The notes: a model not told the origin generated them from the sequence alone. A stretch of 64,000 nucleotides of DNA from Asterella californica (GCA_036924285.1 JAYKYS010000005.1:2108001-2172000); one strand, 5' to 3'; shown: positions 11,541 through 25,005, counted from the first letter of the stretch. Numbers and translations are program-made.

Positions 11541-11938
11541 CGAGGGTGACTATGCATGCTTAAAAAAAGTTTATCAGAATAAGCAGCGAAAAAATACAAA
11601 GGGAAAAAAGACCGAAACGGTTTATGGTAGTATGCGGTAGTAACAAGGCACCGGGTGAGCGTACTTCAAGCATGTCTCATTGCATTGTCAGCTGATTCCT
11701 TGGCGGGAATCATAATAGTATTATGGTAAGGAAAACATAGTAACACCCTAGTTCCGATTACAGCTGGAGAAAAACCAGTAACGGTGCGACGAGGGACCCT
11801 GGACGTACGATATTGGGGACACAGTTCCCATGTTTTCAAAATCACAGAAATTTACTTTACTCCACCCCTAATAAGTTTTACGAACTTGAATTCAGCCCTC
11901 TTAACTTTGGGTTACTTGACCTCACCTTTGACTTTGGG

Positions 11939-13310
11939 TTACTTGACTCCACCCTTGACTAACAACAACATGCTCAGTGTCTTCTCAATATTCCGGTATC
12001 CGGATGACATCTTCACCTCTTGCAACTCCTCCTTGAATTGTTGCACAATGTTTTTTTGTCTTGTGCCAAAGATCTGTTTGATTGCAAATTCTATTTCCAC
12101 ATAATAAACATGTATGTGGGTTACTTGTGAAAATAATGTACATGAAATACACTCATAATAAATAAAAGCACAATGAAAAGAGACTCACGACTCAATAACA
12201 ATGTCCACGATACGATTGATCTTCGTGGATGATCTCTAAGATAGTCAAACCTTTGTCTTTCAACGTGGCAATGTTTTTCTCCACGGCTGCTGTCTTTATC
12301 CTCAAAGAACTAGTCGTCTCCATCCTCATCATGGTTATCATCTCGATAACTCGATTGTCTGCAACATTGATGAATGACACAATTTCATGGTACTCATTGC
12401 GAGACGAGTCTCATCTACAATCAAGTTATAATACCAATGGCTCTGCACACCCAATCATATTTGTAAGTTCTAATGAACTGACATCAATACTTGACTAAAG
12501 TCAAACACAATGAAGAATAATGAGGTCTAGCCCGTAGATGTCAATAGCTCGGACTGCAACGATTCTTTTTGCTCGGTTCATATTTCTTCCGATGCGTTGC
12601 ACCAACCCATGGCTCGACCAGTGTCACTTTGAAAGTCATACCAATGCGACTCGGTGTGCACATTCACCTCATCGCCTCCAACATGCTCGCAATATTCGTG
12701 TAACTCAGACCGGCACATAAAGTAGCATGATACATCTAACCAATCGCGTCAAGTGATCTTCGATCTCTCTCCATCTCTCCGGTAGCAAACATGGTGGTGT
12801 GACCCTCATCACAACTAAACTTCAGCTGCCAACACTGTTGGTAAGATGTGACAACAGGCTTGAGACAATAAAGAGTGCATCATAGCCTTGGGTACTTCAC
12901 ACGAAATATATCACAGAACTCCAAAATCTTCCTCCGGTCCCATAACGCATACTCAACATCTCTATGCTCTATAGGTGCCCCTTGAACGTCGTCAAGAGCC
13001 TCCTCCTCCAAATCTAAAGCCTGACTATCTTGAACTATAGCTTGGCTATCCTCGACAATCATAACCTCTATCGTGCTCAACATCATCATTAGCAAGATTG
13101 TCCTCCACAGGAATTTTCTCAATGGACTGGACTACATGAGCGACATGTGCTCTCTCTAGACCGTCTATACGGCTTACAGCTCCGTCCAACAAGCATCTCA
13201 AACACTGAGCGTGTATTGCAGCAGATCTCGTCGTAGGACTTAGTGCACGGCGCAATCGAATATAACAGTATAAGAGCTCCTCAAGAATCCTAATGACATG
13301 GACAGTATTC
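11939..13310 (-). pseudogene. Unrecognised coding remnant inside the candidate transposon
   Basis: Several minus-strand stretches look protein-coding but sit in different frames: about 13310-13060 (includes SAAIHAQCLRCLLDGAVSRI), about 13040-12880 (includes EYALWDRRKILEFCDIF), 12380-12192, and 12100-11939 (includes EFAIKQIFGTRQKNIV, ending at a stop within the subterminal repeats). The last segment follows an AG that would suit a 98-bp intron. The order suggests one minus-strand gene broken by frameshifts or introns. I do not recognise the family. Confidence 0.3.
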
Positions 13311-14248
13311 GGTCTTCTTCTATAGTTGTTCCGGTCAGAAGGAAATTGTTCTCAGTGTCTCTCAGCCATGGCTGCAACTATAACCAATAATTATATATAA
13401 TTAGTCACATTTACATATTCAAAATTATGACAAAAGATGACAAAAGAAATAGAATTTTTAAATTCTTGTCCAAAAAATATCTATACAATAGAAAAATATC
13501 ATGATTAGGGAAAAAGATATATCTCTGAATATTTATAAAAAACACGAAGAAATAATGTGGAAGTCACTACTGAATTACCTAACACCAAGCTTGCACTGAA
13601 AACTGGATCCACTCTTACAAAAAATAGTTTCTGCTTCCAAAATATCTGTGACGGTAATAGAAATATGTTAGTAAACAAAATATCAAGTTCAAAATACATA
13701 TCACAAATGACAGGTCAATAAAGATATAATTTGTAAATAGAAAAATATCTAATAAATATTTACTAAAATTGAATATGCATGCCTAATTGATACAGACTAA
13801 GAAAAACTGAAATAAAAACTAAGTGCTAAGTGCAAAATCCGAGAGAAGGAGACAAAGTCTATCTTTGGAACAAGGGAGTTACAGCCTCACTGTGCAAAAT
13901 GCACAATGAGACGAAAACACATAAGGATGGAGGCTTTGCCCCTCCTGCGCTCGAGGAGGAGGGTTCAGCAGCTTCTCTCCTGCAGTGCCTCTGACAGTTG
14001 ATAGTAGGCAGCTGCCCTTGTTCCCCTCTTAATTTGAGCAGCTGTTCTGAAACTTTTTTTTCAAAATTGTAAATGAGTCTGCCCGTGGATCAGCATGTGG
14101 CTCAGATTTCTTTGACTCATTTAGATTTCTGAGATGTCAGAAATCTGTTATTTTTCTCAGAAAGTTAGCGCCGGAAATAATCTACTGATAGAGACTAATA
14201 TCGCAAGAAATGACAATCAAACGGTGCCGCAATCCAGTACCGCGAATT

Positions 14249-14324
14249 GCTCTGGGTAACCCAGATAGTGGTAGCTTCCACTAAGTTCGTAGGCTGAAAG
14301 TAAACACTATGGGTAACCCAGAGC
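14249..14324. repeat. Imperfect hairpin near the transposon right end
   Basis: The arm 14249-14263 (gctctgggtaaccca) pairs with 14310-14324 with one mismatch, leaving a 46-base loop. Each arm holds tgggtaaccca, itself nearly palindromic. Bases beyond the arms (gtacc and ggtac-type) extend the symmetry loosely. It lies inside the candidate transposon. Confidence 0.5.
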
Positions 14325-14660
14325 ACAAGTACCAGGAGGGGGGGTTTAACAGGTTTTGCGTTATGTAATGATACTAGATTGACACAAATAGGAGATAATA
14401 TGAGTTGATAATTTGTTATAAAAAAATAAAAATAAAACTTTGTTGTAGATACATGACTGACTACTAACATGCAGTTTTAGTTTTATGATCACATGACATT
14501 TTTACCTATTGGATTTGCAATAAACAGTAAAAGGTGTGGTCAAATAACACAAAGTTAAGAGGGGTGGGGTAAAGCCCGGTAAAACAAAGTCAAGAGGAGT
14601 GACAAGAGGGGTGAGTCAAGTCCGGAAAACGTATTAGGGGTGGAGTCAAGTAAAATTCTG

Positions 14661-16050
14661 CCGAAATCATCGCAATCGAGTGCAAACTACATTACTTTAC
14701 AGTAGTACATTCTGAACGGAAGAGTTTGAAATGGTGTAGCAAAGACCCGACAGAGGACAACTCCGTATGATACAATATACTGTCTGGATTTATCATGCAT
14801 AGTGGCTGAAGGTAGTGTATACAGTAGGCACCAGGTGTACAGAGCCGCGGTCGACGAATGGGTTAAGCGAAAGGACAAGGAATGGGTTTTTGATTTAGGA
14901 CAAGATTTCAGTAGGAGATCTTTTCGCTTCGCTTGCTCTCTCGACAGAACTGAGGCATCCGATCCTGTCCTGTGAATTGAGTCTCGTTGCTCTTGGTCTT
15001 CTTACTGATCAGGTGTTCAAGTCCTATTCAAATACGGGGTTTTACAGCAGGGCTTTGTGCCTCAGACCACATGAGATGGGCATTCTGTCGCTAGCGCCAG
15101 CTAGTGAAGCGAGGTACAGTTGCAACATGCCAGACGAATTGATTTCATTTGTGTATGAATTCGATATCGGTTGTTAGCATTGTTGGTGGTTCGTGAGGTG
15201 GACAAGTTTGGTAATGATGTGAGTGTACTGAGTAGCTCCTGCTGGAAATGTGGTTCTATTGGGTTTGAACGAGTCTGCAGTTTGCTTCTGCTGAATCAAG
15301 GCCGAGGATGGGTGACACTTACTAATGTTTGTCGTTTAGGTTGGAGGAAGCATTTTGGTCCAAGAGCATGTTGTTCTGAATTTTCATCCACGGAATTGCA
15401 ATTCAAAGCTTGTACTGTATCTACGCAGAGTCTTATTCCAGCATGAGAAGAAAAAATGCGTAGAGGATTGAACCGGTCGCTCGGAATGGGAACTCTTGTG
15501 AGCAAAAGCTATTAGTCTTCGCTTCACATCCAATCCTCTTAAAAGTCCATGGTACACAGTTCGACGATCATGCAACTACTTCAGTTTTCAGTAGGTTCTT
15601 ATTTTTTTGAAAGTACTGCCACTCACCTTTCAGAGCACTCATTTCTCACTGATGTTTACTCAGTAACTGGATATATTCTAGTACTTACATCTTGTCCCCG
15701 CGACTGGCAGTGTTGCCATTTGGTTGTGTCACCGTCCTGGTGTTGTGGATTGGCGTCAGCTCTAAGTGCAGTTGGAGCTGGTTACCGATTTTGATTTTGA
15801 AAATCCCTGGCTACAGTTAGTACTGCGGAGAAGGCTCTGCTCGGTCACAGGTTGCTCGGATTGCCATTTGATAGCAGACGATGATGGTTATGGAGAATTG
15901 GAGGCTGTAACGCAGGTCACCTGTGCAAGGCAGGAAGGGTTCAGTGTCTCGTCAATACTCTCTCGCGGGGGCCACAGAGCTGGAAGCTTTAATTACGCGT
16001 TGACCTCCTTCGTTGCTTCTCCATTATTCTCCCGATCTGTTGCAAGAACG
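14661..16050 (+). promoter_or_regulatory. Upstream region and probable 5' leader of RPC5
   Basis: This holds the promoter and untranslated leader of the RPC5 gene, though I could not place the transcription start. The frame of the first coding exon stays open upstream of the chosen ATG to about 15766, but no in-frame ATG occurs there, so the first in-frame ATG is 16051. No clear TATA box was identified. One or more leader introns are possible. ORFs at 14977-15794 are short and unrecognised. Confidence 0.45.
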
Positions 16051-19000
16051 ATGGGGTCGAGTAATGGAGAAGCTCGAGTAACATCGGAGAAATCTGGTGA
16101 TACCACAATGGTGGACGCAGATTCTGGGTCTCCTTTTGCTCTTCTCAATCAACCGAAGATGGACATTTTTGATACATTACCTACAAATACTGTACCTTCT
16201 ACCACCAAGCCCCGATTTGAGCCCAAAGTTAAGCCCAGAGGACCTCAAGCCAGAGGGCCCCAAGCGAAGTCTCGACTTTCAACCCAGTCCAAAGCTCCTG
16301 CTCAACCTTTGGAATCCAAAGTTTCAGGCTCTTCCTTATCGACAGCTGATCTGCAGCAAAGCTTGAACTCAGATGTGAAGTTGTCAAGGGGAGAGCCATC
16401 TACCGCTCGTGAGCAATCGAACCCCAACAATGTTGAAGACTTAATTCCTGCTAAAACTGAGCCAGAGCTTGTGAAAGTCAAAGAAGAACCTCAGGTAGTT
16501 GTGAAAGTGGAATCTGATTCAGATGCTAGCGGTCATGTTATTAAAGAGGAACCTGAGTTACCTAAATTTCATCAGCAGCATTTGGAGGAAGGACTGCAGC
16601 GTGTTAGTCCTCAAGGGGATCGCGTGGTAAGAGAGATCGACGTTTATGTGTCGCGATCAGTCGACCCTGATACACAGGTACTTGGCCTTCTCTCTTTCCT
16701 TCTTACGATTTCCAGGTCGTCTTCTGTCTCTGTTGGTGGCTCTTATTCGTTTGGTTTAGAATCTTGTCATTTATTTCGCTAGTTTTTATATTTCAACTTG
16801 TTGACAGTGCTTCGCTACGAAGAAACTTGTATCTCAGGGCGCAGAAAACCATCGTTGTACTTCGTACTCGAGAATGATCCTGATCGGTAACCGCACCTGA
16901 ATACTCAGAGGTTGCTTACATTTTTGTGCAGTTGTATCTTCTTCAATATCCCTTGCGGCCAGCATGGCGACCTTACGGTTTGGAGGAGCAGTGTCTAGAG
17001 GTGAGTTGGGCTCACTCATCATCTAGGAAAGTCACGGTGAAAGGATTTGGATTCGATTGAAGTTGCTAGTGACATTCAGCTTTTCCAAGGAGCTATACCA
17101 TTTTGGAACTAATAGATATGTTTGTCAGGTTCGTGTGAAGGCTGCGCAGAAGAAGCTGGAGGTGGATCTCGCAATTGACTCAAGTAGTGAGAACTATGAT
17201 AAGGAAGCAGCTGAGCATTTGAGGATATCGAAACAGGTCAGTTGAAGACCTGAGCCTCGAAAGACCGTGCTTGACTACTCTGCCCTTGGGTCACCTGAGT
17301 GAGTGCTTGTAAACTGTGGAGTCGCGTCCAGTGCAACTTTATAACTGGACATATACAGACAGAGACGCTTTGGGACTTTCTGTGTACTTCACTGGGTTAT
17401 TCTACTGGGTGTTACCTCTGTTTTTGAGCGTTGTTCCTGTTCCTTAGCTGAACTGCCATACTCCCGAGCGAGTCATATGGACAACGACGCCTTGACATGA
17501 TCGCAAACTTAAGAAGTAATGACAAGTTATTCCCGTTAGCACCCGTTCCGGATTTAGGGGATTCTTGGTTGAACAGCATGTAACATAGTCAGAAGTGGTC
17601 CTAGCTTGCCTACTGCTCTGTCTCTATGTAATTTTCTACCTTGGCTCCCTTGTTATGCTAAATTACAGACACTGTCGTCATCAAAAATAGCGCTTACAAC
17701 AAGCTACGCTATTGGAGTTTTGCAAGGTAATAAGGTTAGTCTCCTTCACTTGACGTCTTGTGTCCGCTGCGGTTCTTGTATTGGAAAGCTGTTTCAGTTG
17801 AAAGGCGCAGCGTTGATTATACGCGTGAGTGTCGCATGTTACATGTCACAGAAAGTTAGTTGATAGTCATTCAAACTAGATTGGCCCCTGCACACGTATG
17901 GTGTAGACAGGGTTCCAGTTTGTTCTGTTCAAGAAAGCGAGTGGATGCAATTTTGATGTGCAACAAGACTCGTTTTTTTTTTCCAATTCATGAGTTGAAT
18001 GTGAGTAATTTCTCACCAATTACTGGGAAATAGACAGAGATCCCAAAGTGCCTTGGATTGTGAGCAATTTTCAACGGACATATCAGCTGGAAGTGCGACC
18101 CTGTTTTAGGACGTTCGAGAAAGCAATATGGTCCGGTTTCGCATCTGGTTTTACTTCAGCAGGATCTCGTCGCGTAGCCGTTAGGATATATTGTTGGAAA
18201 ACCGGGCCTTTTATGAGACTCTTTAGGGGTATGAGTTGGGAACTAGAAAACCCTTTTGACATCTTCAAGGCAGATGAGTGAGAAGTTATAAACTCTGGAT
18301 CTGTTTGGCAGTTGCATTTGAATCCTTTGCAAGCTGTGGTGCAATTACGTCCTTCCATGACGTACCTTGACGAAGGAGATGCACAAAAGAAGAAGCAGGC
18401 CTCGGCATCGAACGGCGATGGAGACGAAGAAATAGCAGACGCTGAACCTAACAACGAAACAGCACCCGAACTTGTTGCATTGCAGGTTCGCTCTTCCGTA
18501 TGGTCTCTAGACGCAAGCGTAATTACAGTCAAGGTTCTCGTGATGTGGCCGTATGTGGAATCGAGGTTTTAGTGAATTAACATTCAGACAGAGCTGAAAA
18601 CGCATAAGCTAGATGTGCCCCACCGATCCCAGAATGTGGTAGAGTGCGACAGTCCAGTTGATATAACTACTGGTGAAGAGTTATCTCCTCACTTCAGCTT
18701 TATCACGGCCTCGGATTGAGTATGACTTTTGTTTATGTTACGTCATGTCTGACATACAATTTTCGAACTCGCGTTTCAAACAGTGTAGCTAGTTGATTCA
18801 CTAGGAACATCTTTCTCTCAAGATGCTGAAGTGACTGGTGGACTGTGAATAGCAGCTGGTTACTAGTTATCGTAGTGGGTCCATCCGAAACGTTGTGTTG
18901 GAGTATATGAATTTACTCTGTTTTTGTACTTATTTATTGCTATCTATCACTAAACGTCGTCTTTCAGCTCATTACTAGCTCGTTCGATCTGCTGCTATTA

Positions 19001-22000
19001 GTCATGACACTTAGTTCGTTCTGCTTCACCTGTCAGTGTTGATCTTTGTCCTAACGAGTAGATAATATTAGATGCATGAATATGGATACACGCAGTGATA
19101 TGCATTCACCCTTAGTTGTAGCAATAATCAGTGCTTCTACAGTGTTATTTGCATGTCTGGTTCCCAGGTGAATGTAAGAAGGCGTGAAACGGAATGGCAA
19201 GAAGAAAATAGACTCCACTCGCATGCATATCTCAAGCAGCTCGATGAAGCCGAGGTAAGCCTACCTGCTACTGCTCCATGTGACTTTGCGCGGCCGATCT
19301 GATATTCTGTCCAGTTTGCTACCGTGGCCAGGTAGTGGTTCCAAGTGAACAACAGTATTCAAACACCTTGTGTAGAACTGAGTAGGAACTTCCTGAGAAC
19401 ACGCTGAGAAGGCTTCGAACTAACGCATTCCACAGTACTTGAGTAGATATAAGTAAGTGTGAGAGTGATGTCACTGTTAGACACGGTGTTTGTAAGAAGA
19501 GCACCCTCATGGTCATTTATATGATGAGTTGAAATTCCTTGATTCAAAAGATTACTCCTACGGGTCGACTTACTTTAGAGGTATAGAGCTACCGTCTCCA
19601 TGCTTGTAAGTATCTATCTCTGAGAAATGTCCCCTAATCTTGATATCGTGCAGCCCTGGATCCCGCTGGAGCCGCATGGGGTTGACAGTCCTGTGACTGA
19701 TGGAGTTCGTGCTAAGATGATTGCTTCTGCAACTACCGAAATCCCTTTCAAGCTGGGCGCGTACGTATCCACCCATATACTCCCTCTTTCGTTTATGTAT
19801 CTTCTGATCTGCACACGCTGCCCAACAGTACATCCAGGATGAAGATTGTTCATACTCTGTGGAAAATGTTGTTAGATTCGCTTGTAGTGGAATAGGAATC
19901 TGTTGCAAAATCGAATCTGAATTTTTAAGGTCATTGTTGCAGGGCCGATTACGTGAAGCAGCTTGTACCTAGTCAAGGAACAGTCAATCCGTACCAACTC
20001 TTATCAGGTGATGGGAGCGGGAGTGCTGGTTTTTCAAGGAGGTAATTGTGCATGTCGGTTTGTCGAAGTTGTGGTAAAATGTGACCATGAATCAGTTTTT
20101 GTGTTGGTTGAATCTTATATTTTCTTTCTTTCTGGATGCAGTTTCCTTAATACGTTGCCTTTGGAAAAGAGATTTCATCTCCTACTGTCCAAGGTGAGTT
20201 CACTGTCCAAGACTCTACACAACTACCATCGACTCCTTGGTGTCACGGTAGGTAGAAACAGGAATGGCCTCACTGTGCCCCTTTCCCAGCCTAATCCTCA
20301 TCGGGCCTTACGTATCCAGTGTACAAGGGCTTCAGGAATGTGAAGTAGACAGGACACTGGAGTTCATCCTCTGGCTGCGGATCAACGCGACTTCTTTTAT
20401 TCGTCAGACTCTTACACAGACTTGCTTGTCATACCTGTCCCCTCTCGGATTTTTCTCTCAGTTCGTCTCTCCCGATTCTTTACACTAATTTAGCCAGGAA
20501 ACAGACTGCTGATAGTCATACAGGTTTTATCCAGCAGAAAAAGGTCAAAGTGCGGTGCCAAGAGAAAAATGGAAGTAAATTAATGGGACATAAATTTTTG
20601 GAATTGAGGTTGGCAGAAACCGAAAAACTACACACATCTAGCCCTCAACTTATATCCACCTTTGATTCCGGCAGTCCCTTCTAGTTTCCGGTATTCGGTT
20701 TGAGTCTCCCAGTTTAGATTTATCGTCGCTGTCCTTGTTCCACCCGGCAAAACATGGACGTCATAAGGTTAGTTGTACCCTCTAGTGAAAGCCTCTTTCA
20801 TAATCTTTTTCTCCTCGTAAAGCGAGGTGAAATTTATCGAAATACGTGTGTGAACTCAAAAATCGTAATGATGAAGTTGTTCAATCTGGCGAGTGTTGGT
20901 GTGACTGGTGACAACGAGTTTCTAAGACTACTCAAAAACAATTGCAGAGAAGCTGAGTTGGTTCTGCTCTCACCTTTACACCAGCAAGCTCCTTGTTTAC
21001 GGGATAGAGTAATGTGTTATTTCTAAATGTCCTCTGGTGCGGTTTTCAGGGTCGAGTTCATGTTTTGCCGTTCGAGAGATTGATGAAGCTCGCACCAGAC
21101 GACTGCTCAGAGCAGGAAGTCTTAAATGTGCTGCAAGAGAAAGCTGTTCTGGTGCAAGGCTGCTGGGTTGCCGCCAGTAACCTCCGCTACCACAAACCTG
21201 TCACGATTGTCAGAGACTATCTTCTCTTACTATTTACCAAGAACAGGGTTGTTCAGCATTCTCAGCTGGAGGAATTGCGGATTCCAAAGGACATTTTGCG
21301 CGAGATCTTACTATCATTCGCTGTCCAGAGAGGTGTAACACAGAGCTGGGAGTTCCAGGAAAGCAGTGATAGGTCCTTCATCAAGCGTCACCAGTCTGTG
21401 GTGAAGGAGCAGGCACAACGATGGGCAGAAGTTGAATCCCACCTTCGAGAAACAGTGATGGCCCTTGAGCTGACAGGTTCCAAGGGGGCTGGCAGAACCA
21501 GTATCGATCTGTCAACGGTAAGGGAAGTCAGTGTGACGAAAACAAAACTGCACATTGGAGGCCTCACAAAACCATTCCCAGCCCCTGAGAAAACAAAAGG
21601 TGTACACTTTAATTTAAATAGTGACGGAAGCGGGAATTCGAAGCAAAGTGCTGGAGAAACGTCAGGGCATACTCTTTCTGAGGCCACTCTTGCTGCATTA
21701 CCAGGGGCGTTACTCAAAATATTCAAGAAGCATAGCGTGTGCAGGTAAGCTTCTAACCAGTCGTGTTTTACTCTTTTGTGGTTTGTCAATCCGGAGATCA
21801 GAGGCAGTCAACGAGCTTGCTTGGAACTTGTCTCAGCAGATACTAGTGGAAAGAAAATTTCTCTTTTGCTCGTTAATTGAGGCTAAGTTTACAGGGTTGG
21901 TGTCTCCTTTTTGGTTGCATAGATAAGCCTATGGGTGTCAAAACTAAACTTAACCCGACAACTAAAATCTAAGTGGAGAGCTGAAATTTACGGCCGCATC

Positions 22001-22788
22001 GGTTGACCAACCGACTAATGGTTATGATCATTGTATGCAGGTTACAGTTTATCTGTCAGAGCCTAAGGGCAATGGCTATCGTTACTGCAGATTCTAGTAA
22101 AGATAGCCTAGCTGTAGAGGAGGCAAAAGCAGCCGCGCAGGCTGCTTCAGCTCCCATGCCGGAACTGGAGGCTGCCGTGAGCAAGGTGGCTTCAAGTATA
22201 GATGGTGTATATTTTCTAACTTCGTTAGGGGATAAAGATTTGGATCCTTTCAGGTTCGTTGACATCTCTTTAACTTCTTCGCTGGCAGTGTCTTTTGGAT
22301 ACTATTACTGGCCTTTTCCATGCCATCTAGCAAGAACTTTTCTTGAGATCAGACGTGACATGTAGGAAGATCGTTGAATGATCGCGAGTTAGCATGCATG
22401 TTCACGTCATGTTATGGGAAATGCGATGTTTGTGGTCCTTCAGCAAGTTTTAAAGCAGGAGTATGTTCTGCAGGAACGTTATTATTGCTCTTTTGCGGGC
22501 TAAGGGACCAGGATCTGGTCTGCGAAAGACAGATATCATGGAAGCCTCGAAAATAGCACTGAAGACGGACGTTCGTCCGCCAGTCTACCAGAAGGTAATG
22601 AACTTTGTGTTAATATTCTCACAGTGCAGTCTACTCAGTAAGGCAATGCACGTTGCAAGTCTTGCCAATCTGCGAGTATGTAGTGTTTGTACGCCTCTGA
22701 CAAGTTAGAATCGCAGGTTCTTAAGGAGTTGTGCTACACCAAAGGTGGCGCTTGGGTCCTGAAACCTGGAGACGGACGTCCAACGTAA
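16051..22788 (+). CDS. RPC5: RNA polymerase III subunit RPC5 (13 coding exons)
   Basis: Subunit of the RPC4-RPC5 heterodimer of nuclear RNA polymerase III (POLR3E, Sin-like family), which helps initiation and termination on tRNA, 5S and other short genes. Exons: 16051-16677, 16932-17000, 17129-17236, 17669-17734, 18312-18485, 19168-19254, 19654-19760, 19943-20041, 20142-20193, 21050-21744, 22041-22253, 22474-22594, 22717-22788. All introns are GT-AG (100-856 bp), phases agree, and the total is 2490 nt, or 829 aa. Residues 1-190 are a disordered, charged leader. From about 194 the family core begins (REIDVYVSRS, LYLLQYPLRPAWRPYGLEE, SYAIGVLQGNKLHLNPL, VVQLRPSMTYLD). The conserved C-terminus includes FRNVIIALLRAKGPG and KELCYTKGGAWVLKPGDG. 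No disruption was seen. It is longer than the roughly 700 aa usual in the family, mainly from the leader. Confidence 0.93.
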
Positions 22789-25005
22789 CACAGAGTTTCC
22801 TGTCTCCCAATTCTTTCCCGTCTGATAGACAAACAGAAAGACTATACATGGTCACCGATCTTCGCCTGGGTATGAATCTCGTCCAGGTAGGAGAACAGTG
22901 GCCTGCAATTTTGATCATTCCGCTCTCCCTTTTAGAAAAGAGATTTTAAGGGTTGAAGAGATAAGACAACAAAGCATAGGTACTTCATGATTTTGAAACT
23001 GCTTGTTATGACTGAGATGGCACCAAGTGTCCTCAGTGTTGGCCAATACCCTCTATGCCAAACTGCATAGAATTGTCATGGTCTTATCCGTGCTGTAACA
23101 TATCTGAATTTGTTGAGATACGTGTAACTCGATTGTCGAGCAGAGAAGATATTAGTTAACGGCGAAGCAGCTTCCCGGGTTGCCGCGGGATTAGTAGTGA
23201 TTTTTACCATTTCGCATCATATGAACTCTTGGTCGTGTTCATGTTCTTTGTGTTACTCTTGCATCTCAGCCTTTTGTACAGTTCGCAGATTTAATCGTGA
23301 GGTAACTAAGAATGTTAAGCAAACATGTTTAGTTACTGGTTTTAGGCAAGTATGTTAAACCGTAGATTCAGGATGTCATTCATATTGAATATCTTTTTTG
23401 TCATCAGCAACTGGGAGCTTCCCACCAATAAGTTCCCCACCAAGAAATGTATTTCTCTTGAGAGGCGAGGTTGAGAGTTATGGAAATGAAGGGGATTATT
23501 TAAATGCTTGTTCTACTGTTTTCATATGCAGAGATTTTTGGAAGCAGCTACGGCTTTAGAGCAGGAGTGAATAAATTCTAATCGGAGAAAATATCAAATA
23601 TTTGTTATCCCGTCAGTTTGTCTAAGAGGATTAGTTTCTTATGTTTTATAGTGCGAAAGAGACCATTGAGAAGGTCATGCATTTTTTCGGGCATAGAGGC
23701 TATGATTCAGGTGAACTAACAGGGTGTTTCATCCGTAGGAGTTAGTGGGAAGTAAACAGACCCTGAGCGGGAGTCGATTGTCGACACGCGACGGATTAAG
23801 AACATTATGATTTATGGGATCTGTGAAATGTTTGTACTTTTCGTTTTTTACTTCATCGCGAATCAGACGCCCATCCCATGACCGAATGACGAGCACTGTC
23901 GGATTGTTGAGTGATTACAGACTCGGTCGTGATACAAACGAATGAAATGTAATGGACTCTTGACAAATTGGAGGTCTAACCCCGTTCATAACAAAAATAT
24001 GTATCCGATGCGGATGCTAAAGTGACTTTAGCAGCGAGGAAGCAGAAAACTTTGAAACCTAGGATTCGGGTAAGACTTGAGTGTTGTAATCGATACAATG
24101 TTTAAAACGTGAAACTGGAGTAAAATTTCGGTTTTGTAATGGTGGTACATAGATCGGGTTGAGGGTAAAATATCATCATTTTGGGGCTAGTCAGTATTTG
24201 AGGCTTTTAGTTCCACGTCGACTTGGTGATATGGCAAGTCTCGAGATAAGGATAATCATTGATTTTGTTTTATTTTCGGAATATGTCTTTTGGTTTGTTT
24301 TATAAACATAACTCTTGCGACTTGAAGGGAATCATGAAGGGTATCTTTTACTAACGTGGAATAATGTTCTCCACAGGAGTGATATTGGATTTGAGTCGGA
24401 TTTTCCGATATTGGAGTTTAGTCGTTTGTCGTGAATTGTGATGATTTCTTGTTTTGTAGTTGAGCTCGTGTGAACGTGTGTATATTCATTTCATGTCCCT
24501 GAGATTGTGATTTGTGCAATTACGGTCAAGTGCTCTTGGAATTTTGCTTTTATTTGCTTTCTAACCGAATATATTGTCGTGATTTCAAATAACTTGGTTC
24601 AATTTTTTTTCTTCGATCTTTGGGATCAATTTTTTTTTTCTTTCTCTTTCTTGTGGATCAGGTGTTGTGTTATTGTCGGATTGTTTCTTGCGTAATTCTC
24701 TTGAAGATGGACATCAGAAGGGGATTCTTTTGGGCAACAGCAGAGTGAGATGTTGCCGAGATGGAGTCTGCACCTGACAGTCAATCCAGTTTCTTTACCA
24801 AAGTTTGACTGCACTGACACAATTTGGTATTCGCGGTATGCGATCATCGATAATGAAACCAAAACTCGTATCCTATAATAGGTTACTAGCTTGGAAATTG
24901 TGGTGGTTTTGGATCTATCTGTTTTTAAGAAGAGCATCTGAGAGGGAGAAGATCAATGAGTTTCAACTTTAGAGGAAATGTTCCCGCTTATAACAAGGCT
25001 GCTTA
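22789..25005. other. Downstream of RPC5, no gene seen
   Basis: The first part should hold the RPC5 3' untranslated region; no canonical polyadenylation signal stands out. The rest has only short frames without domains. From about 24200 the sequence is T-rich on the plus strand with runs such as ttttttttttctttctctttc near 24630, but no linked exons could be assembled. Confidence 0.45.

Larger units (their letters stand above)
11845..14660. mobile_element. Candidate DNA transposon with inverted ends
   Basis: The left end (11845 to about 11905) and the right end (14660 back to about 14600) are inverted copies of each other. Both begin CAGAA, continue with a T-rich run and TTACTT-ACTCCACCCCTAATA, and then carry further subterminal copies of an acttgactccaccc/aactttgggtt motif. 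The flanks are tcaaaatca on the left (11836-11844) and ccgaaatca on the right (14661-14669): seven of nine bases match and the last six are identical, a size expected of Mutator-like elements. No transposase is recognised inside. The family call is inference. Confidence 0.5.

Noticed and set aside
15766..16050. Upstream extension of the RPC5 first exon
   Set aside because: The frame is open but has no ATG before 16051, and the sequence lacks the character of the leader downstream; treated as 5' untranslated.
16097..16366. Overlapping plus-strand frame of 89 codons inside RPC5 exon 1
   Set aside because: It is a shadow of the RPC5 frame in a proline-rich region with no independent support.
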